The translations under genes and the position numbers were made by a program. From Chitinophagales bacterium (GTDB lineage: Bacteria; Bacteroidota; Bacteroidia; Chitinophagales; Saprospiraceae), in contig JAAFJY010000011.1 of assembly GCA_013299105.1 (NCBI GenBank), forward strand, positions 1 through 64,000: 64,000 nucleotides of DNA. The letters run 5' to 3'. Shown here one piece after another: positions 60,274-64,000 of this stretch. The notes under the pieces are model-generated. The model did no database searches, had not been told where the DNA came from, and worked only from the letters and a program-made list of their open reading frames with translations. The first letter of the stretch is position 1; each line of letters begins with the position of its first letter.

Positions 60274-60702
60274 CTAACTTGCCACCTGACAATTGCTACA
60301 AGTGCCATGAATGACGAGGTGGGTTTTAGAAATGGAAAAACCCGGTGGCGGGCTCAATATTGGCGCGGCGATTTCTTCCACACAGGTAGTTTTACCACAA
60401 TCGTCGCAGTGAAAATGGGCATGGTGGTCAAAATGTTGATTGGGCTTGCATTGGGTATGCTTGCACAGGGCATATTTCTGCTTATCGGTCCCGTCAATGG
60501 CCTTGTGAATCAGCCCACTCTCCTCGAAAGTACGCAAGGTGCGGTACAAGGTGATCCGATCCGCTTCGCCCAAGCTGTTCTCCAAGTCGTTTTGTGACAA
60601 AGCCTCCTGGTGACTCAAGAACAAGTCGAGTACCTTGATCCGCATATCGGTGATGCGGAGTTGCTGCGCCTTGAGTAATTGGGTAGAAGCTGACATATTC
60701 AT
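60274..60702 (-). CDS. Fur-family transcriptional regulator, probably Zur-like
   Basis: 142 residues from MNMSASTQL (or two codons later); the long upstream open frame is not family-like. An N-terminal winged helix, RITDMRIKVLDLFLSHQEAL with DRITLYRTLRTFEESGLIHK, is followed by the metal and dimer domain: H-H-A-H-F-H-C-D-D-C-G and a final C-S-N-C, the structural zinc site. It is divergent from a His-rich protein and a TonB receptor, which argues for zinc (Zur) rather than iron control. Metal choice is inference. Confidence 0.94.
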   Translation of the reverse strand: MNMSASTQLLKAQQLRITDMRIKVLDLFLSHQEALSQNDLENSLGEADRITLYRTLRTFEESGLIHKAIDGTDKQKYALCKHTQCKPNQHFDHHAHFHCDDCGKTTCVEEIAAPILSPPPGFSISKTHLVIHGTCSNCQVAS

Positions 60703-60758
60703 AGATGTGTGCTGTTGAGCCCTACAAAAGTACAATTTTTTTGAGAAAAAATCTATTT

Positions 60759-60793
60759 TTTGAAACATTGTTGCAATTAAAACCTTAACTTTG
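60759..60793 (+). promoter_or_regulatory. promoter with palindromic site upstream of the His-rich/TonB receptor genes
   Basis: TTTG (60759-60762), 23 bp, TAACTTTG (60786-60793). Between the boxes lies ATTGTTGCAAT (60767-60777), a short palindrome well placed for a repressor such as the adjacent Fur-family protein. The start site would be near 60800, so MITE-A copy 4 (60826-60957) falls in the leader. Confidence 0.45.
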
Positions 60794-60825
60794 TAGTTCC
60801 TGTTCAGATTCAGTCGATGCAATAA

Positions 60826-60957
60826 GGGAGCGTAAAAAAATAAGGTGTACGGATTCGGGCCTAGTAAAAAAAGAAAAGCAACCAATTGGAAAGAAGTTGG
60901 GTTCTTTTTTTTGCTAAACCTAAAAAGAAAATTTGTTTAACTTATTTTAGCTCAAAT
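60826..60957 (+). mobile_element. MITE-A copy 4, in the leader of the metal-uptake genes
   Basis: About 132 bp from GGGAGCGTAAAAAAATAAGG to CTTATTTTAGCTCAAAT. CAATA occurs just outside each end (about 60820-60824 and 60960-60964), a possible target duplication. The right end is 10 bp from the ATG of the His-rich gene, so the element provides nearly all of its leader. Confidence 0.7.
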
Positions 60958-60967
60958 ACCAATAGAA

Positions 60968-61324
60968 ATGGTGCCAATACACGTACAAAAAAGATTCGCC
61001 TTGTTGTTGTTCCTGGTGTTCACCGGGGCTATGGTGGGGTCGTATTTGCATTTGTACATTGAGGCTGTTGCCCATGAGCACCATGAAGTTCAGGGGAATC
61101 ATGGGCATGATGAGCAGGGCTTACACCTCAGCGAAGCTGAGCACCAGCACCATTGTGGCTTGTGTGAGTTCCAATTTGTCATTTTTACCACTCCCAACTG
61201 GCCAATGCCTTTGGTAGAGTTTCAGCGAAATACGCTCACTGCACTTGAGTTCCACGTTGACGGGGCCAATTCGTGCAACTTTACCCAGCAGGCTCCCGCC
61301 CGGGCACCGCCAGCACTTGTTTGA
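60968..61324 (+). CDS. small His-rich exported protein, probable metal-related accessory
   Basis: 118 residues. One N-terminal hydrophobic segment (about 10-32, FALLLFLVFTGAMVGSYLHL) acts as a signal anchor. A histidine cluster (about 36-62) follows, with AHEHHEVQGNHGHDEQG and EAEHQHHCGLCEF. Such short His-rich proteins occur directly upstream of TonB receptors under Fur/Zur control and may bind zinc in the periplasm. The TonB receptor starts 104 bp downstream. Role is inferred. Confidence 0.83.
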   Translation: MVPIHVQKRFALLLFLVFTGAMVGSYLHLYIEAVAHEHHEVQGNHGHDEQGLHLSEAEHQHHCGLCEFQFVIFTTPNWPMPLVEFQRNTLTALEFHVDGANSCNFTQQAPARAPPALV

Positions 61325-61428
61325 TTTCCACTATTGCTGTTGTTTTTGTTGCCATCTTATTCAAAGCTGGTTATCTCAAGCGGGTGAAAAATGATTCCGT
61401 TTTTTCGCTCGCTTCAAGTCAACTTTTC

Positions 61429-63741
61429 ATGCCATTTTTTTCAGGAATCAAAAAGAGCCTTTGCCTCCTTTTGACGTGTTTCTGGGTCTTTGTTCTGCAA
61501 GCGCAAAAATGTGATTTTGTCATCAGCGGACAGGTTCAGGCTTTGGGTCAACCCATGCCCAATGCCCATGTGCTGATTGTCGAAACACAGCAAGGTTTGC
61601 AGAGTGACGCTGAAGGCCGCTTTGCCTTCAATGGCTTGTGTGAAGGGGAATACACCCTCAGTTGTACCCACTTGAACTGTGAGCACCTCCAGCAAAGAAT
61701 AGTCCTCAAGCACAACGAAAGCATCAACATCAGCCTGAATCCGCACTCCTACAACCTGGAGCAAGTACTTGTCCAAGCCCAACGCAACGACAATCTTGCC
61801 GCCAAAAACAGCCTCAGCGGTGCCGACCTGGAAGCCACACAAGGCATTGGCTTGGGGGAAAGCCTGCGGCGCTTGCCTGGCGTTTCTACTTTGAACACCG
61901 GGGCCAGCATCGCGAAACCCGTGATCCAGGGCTTGCACAGCAATCGCATTGTGCTGTTCAACAATGGCGTAAGGCAAGAAGGCCAGCAATGGGGTGCCGA
62001 ACACGCGCCGGAAATCGACCCTTTCGCCAGTGCCAAAATCACCGTAGTGAGGGGAGCCGCCAGTGTGCGTTACGGGGCCGATGCGTTGGGCGGCGTGTTG
62101 CTGTTCGAACCACAAGCGATCCGCAGCGCCAAAGGCTTGGGTGGAGAGTTGCAAATGCAAGGTTTCAGCAATGGGCGCGGTGGCGTTGCTTCGGGCATGC
62201 TCGAAGGCCGTTTGAGCGAGAAATTACCTTTGTCGGGCAGGGTCCAAGGTACCCTCAAGCGCCAAGGCAACTTGCAAACCCCCGATTACTTCCTCAACAA
62301 CACGGGCCTGAGCGAAAGCAATTTCTCCTGGACCACCAGGTACCAACCCAAGCGCGGCTTTGTCGAAACCTATTACTCGCGTTTTTACAACCAATTGGGC
62401 ATCTTGAGTGACGCACACATTGGCAATTTGACAGACTTGCAAAACGCCATTGATCGTGGCCGACCCTTGAGCGATGGACAATTTTCTTACGACTTGAACC
62501 GACCACAACAGCGCATTTTGCACGAGTTGGTCAAGCTGAAAGGAGCGCATGAACTGAAACAAGGCCAAGTGAGTTTTCAAGTGAGCCGCCAGTTCAACCG
62601 CAGGCAGGAATACGACTCGCACCGCCGCTTCAACCCCCTGCCCGAAACCCTGGATGAGCCCAGTATCGAGTTTGAACTGACTACTTGGGCGGCTGAATTG
62701 GCCTGGGAGTACCGCCGCAAACACTGGCGAGGCTCCACGGGACTGAGCAGCCAGCACCAGCGCAATACCACTGATCGGGGAGCTTTGTTGCCCAATTACC
62801 AAAACCTGGACTGGGGCATTTTCTGGACCGAAAGCTGGCGCAAAAACGAAAATCCCTGGCAGGTAGAATTCGGCTTTCGCTACGACCAACGGCGTTTAGA
62901 AACCAGCACCCAGGGCAATCGGGTCTTGGAGGAAGACCGCAATTTTTCCGGTTTTTCGGGCAACATGGGTGCTGTTTACCATTTTTCGCCCAGTTTTTTG
63001 TTGCGCTACCAGCTTGGCACGGCCTGGCGCTCGCCGCATGTGAGCGAGCTGTTCAGCAATGGGGTGCACCACGGTACGGCCAGTTTTGAAACGGGCAATG
63101 CCAGTTTGCAGGCCGAGAGGGCCCTCAAACAAGGCTTGAGCCTGGAATGGAAAGCCCAAAATCGCCAGCACAGCGCCAACTTGAGCTTGTACTACAACGT
63201 GATCAATGACTTCATTTACCTCGAACCCCAAGCCCGACCCCAATTGACCATTCGGGGAGCTTTCCCGGCTTTTGCTTACGCCCAAAACGACGCCCGCATC
63301 ATGGGCCTGGATTGGACCGCGCAAGTGGACCTGGGCAAGGGCTGGTTTCTGGAGCAACGCCTGGCCCTGATCAATGGCTGGAACCGCAACCTGAACGATT
63401 ACCTCGTGTACATGCCGCCCCTGCGCCTGGAACAAGGGCTGCGCTGGTATTTCAAGGCCCAAAAAGAACAAGAACAAAAAGCCTTTGTGCGCATCAACGC
63501 CCAATGGACCGCCCGGCAAAACATGGCACCAGACACCGATTTTGCCCCACCCCCAGCAGGCTATTTCAGGCTGGATGCGGAGCTTTTTTATCCTTTGAAA
63601 GTGGGTAAACAAAACTGGGAAATGGGCTTGTCGGCCTTCAACTTGCTGAATACTCGCTACCGTGACTACCTGGACCGCCTGCGCTATTTCGCCCAGGCCC
63701 CCGGCAGAAATGTGGCTTTAAGACTGAAAATACCTTTTTAA
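61429..63741 (+). CDS. TonB-dependent outer-membrane receptor with carboxypeptidase-like N-domain
   Basis: 770 residues from the Met that opens the signal peptide (MPFFSGIKKSLCLLLTCFWV). A CarboxypepD_reg-like domain (about 30-110) has SGQVQALGQPMPNAHVLIVE. The plug domain (about 115-230) has GESLRRLPGVSTLNTGASIA and RGAASVRYGADALGGVL. A 22-strand-type barrel follows, ending in the aromatic LKIPF. It imports a metal or chelate across the outer membrane with TonB. Context with a Fur-family gene and a His-rich protein suggests zinc. Confidence 0.94.
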   Translation: MPFFSGIKKSLCLLLTCFWVFVLQAQKCDFVISGQVQALGQPMPNAHVLIVETQQGLQSDAEGRFAFNGLCEGEYTLSCTHLNCEHLQQRIVLKHNESINISLNPHSYNLEQVLVQAQRNDNLAAKNSLSGADLEATQGIGLGESLRRLPGVSTLNTGASIAKPVIQGLHSNRIVLFNNGVRQEGQQWGAEHAPEIDPFASAKITVVRGAASVRYGADALGGVLLFEPQAIRSAKGLGGELQMQGFSNGRGGVASGMLEGRLSEKLPLSGRVQGTLKRQGNLQTPDYFLNNTGLSESNFSWTTRYQPKRGFVETYYSRFYNQLGILSDAHIGNLTDLQNAIDRGRPLSDGQFSYDLNRPQQRILHELVKLKGAHELKQGQVSFQVSRQFNRRQEYDSHRRFNPLPETLDEPSIEFELTTWAAELAWEYRRKHWRGSTGLSSQHQRNTTDRGALLPNYQNLDWGIFWTESWRKNENPWQVEFGFRYDQRRLETSTQGNRVLEEDRNFSGFSGNMGAVYHFSPSFLLRYQLGTAWRSPHVSELFSNGVHHGTASFETGNASLQAERALKQGLSLEWKAQNRQHSANLSLYYNVINDFIYLEPQARPQLTIRGAFPAFAYAQNDARIMGLDWTAQVDLGKGWFLEQRLALINGWNRNLNDYLVYMPPLRLEQGLRWYFKAQKEQEQKAFVRINAQWTARQNMAPDTDFAPPPAGYFRLDAELFYPLKVGKQNWEMGLSAFNLLNTRYRDYLDRLRYFAQAPGRNVALRLKIPF

Positions 63742-63838
63742 GTTGAGAAGTGGAGAGGTTGAGGAGTTGAGAAGAAAGAGCTCTGGCACTCAACTTCTAA
63801 ACTACTCAACTACTCAACCAATTTAAAACTTACCAACC

Positions 63839-64000
63839 ATGCAAATCAAACACTTGAGATTGCTCCCCGTACTCCTCCTTTCCCTGACCCTTTGGAGTTG
63901 TGAAGGCGACGATGACGATGGTGGCGACAATGAAGAAGAACTGATCACCACTGTAGAATTGACTGCAATTGGAGGCGGCGCCACGCTGACTGCTAAAGTA
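63839..64000 (+). CDS. lipoprotein downstream of the TonB receptor, cut by the window end
   Basis: 54 codons are visible. A signal peptide ending in L-W-S-C (lipobox Cys20) is followed by an acidic stretch, EGDDDDGGDNEEELITTVEL, then TAIGGGATLTAKV. This opening is recalled from lipoproteins annotated as type 1 periplasmic-binding-fold proteins next to Bacteroidota TonB receptors. It probably captures or senses the same substrate. The gap before it (63742-63838) is filled by repeats of GTTGAGG and its complement. Confidence 0.75.
   Translation, partial: MQIKHLRLLPVLLLSLTLWSCEGDDDDGGDNEEELITTVELTAIGGGATLTAKV

Overview
The window looks like chromosomal DNA of a Bacteroidota bacterium, most likely a Saprospiria-type organism (lineage inferred). 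The reasons are: two secreted proteins with type IX secretion C-terminal sorting domains, promoters of the TTTG / TAnnTTTG type, bshA, an ECF sigma/anti-sigma/DUF4097 operon, a CarboxypepD-plug TonB receptor, and almost no Shine-Dalgarno signals. Gene starts were often moved to an internal Met that begins a clear signal peptide.

Left part (1-7.6 kb): an accessory stretch. It opens with the 3' stub of an ISAzo13-type transposase. A duplicated array on the minus strand follows: three paralogous small secreted, probably outer-membrane barrel proteins, two paralogous Crp/Fnr regulators, a DUF6326-like membrane protein and a double NTF2-like secreted protein. The three barrel genes share a palindrome placed exactly 23 bp upstream of a TAnnTTTG box. 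The two crp genes and the NTF2-like gene share a different promoter block (TTTG-N19-TATTTTTG). This reads as a small duplicated regulon.

7.6-38.7 kb: mostly ordinary chromosome. It holds a SUKH protein, an LpxL-type acyltransferase, an AraC-type regulator, a XisI orphan, a beta-lactamase-fold hydrolase, PBP4, a PiT phosphate transporter, etfBA, rpsO-pnp, a TPR protein, an esterase, the ECF sigma operon, a REP/RAYT transposase unit, a polyferredoxin plus FAD oxidoreductase pair, bshA and cmk.

38.9-52.5 kb: a defence-rich stretch. A RloA-like ATPase is followed by only an 11-codon stub where a RloB partner would be expected. A pair of uncharacterised envelope genes and a CotH-like gene come next, then a complete type I Wadjet operon (jetA-jetB-jetC-jetD) with a dispersed repeat lodged between jetC and jetD.

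53-64 kb: conserved unknown genes, smpB, a DPP-IV peptidase, and a metal (probably zinc) cluster. That cluster has a Fur/Zur-family regulator divergent from a His-rich protein, a TonB receptor and a lipoprotein cut by the window end.

Intergenic DNA is unusually rich in repeats. At least four dispersed families of about 130-170 bp are present (called MITE-A, F1, F2 and F3 here), plus REP hairpins and promoter blocks. One MITE-A insertion can be compared with an uninterrupted paralogous site in the same window. No rRNA, tRNA or CRISPR array was recognised.
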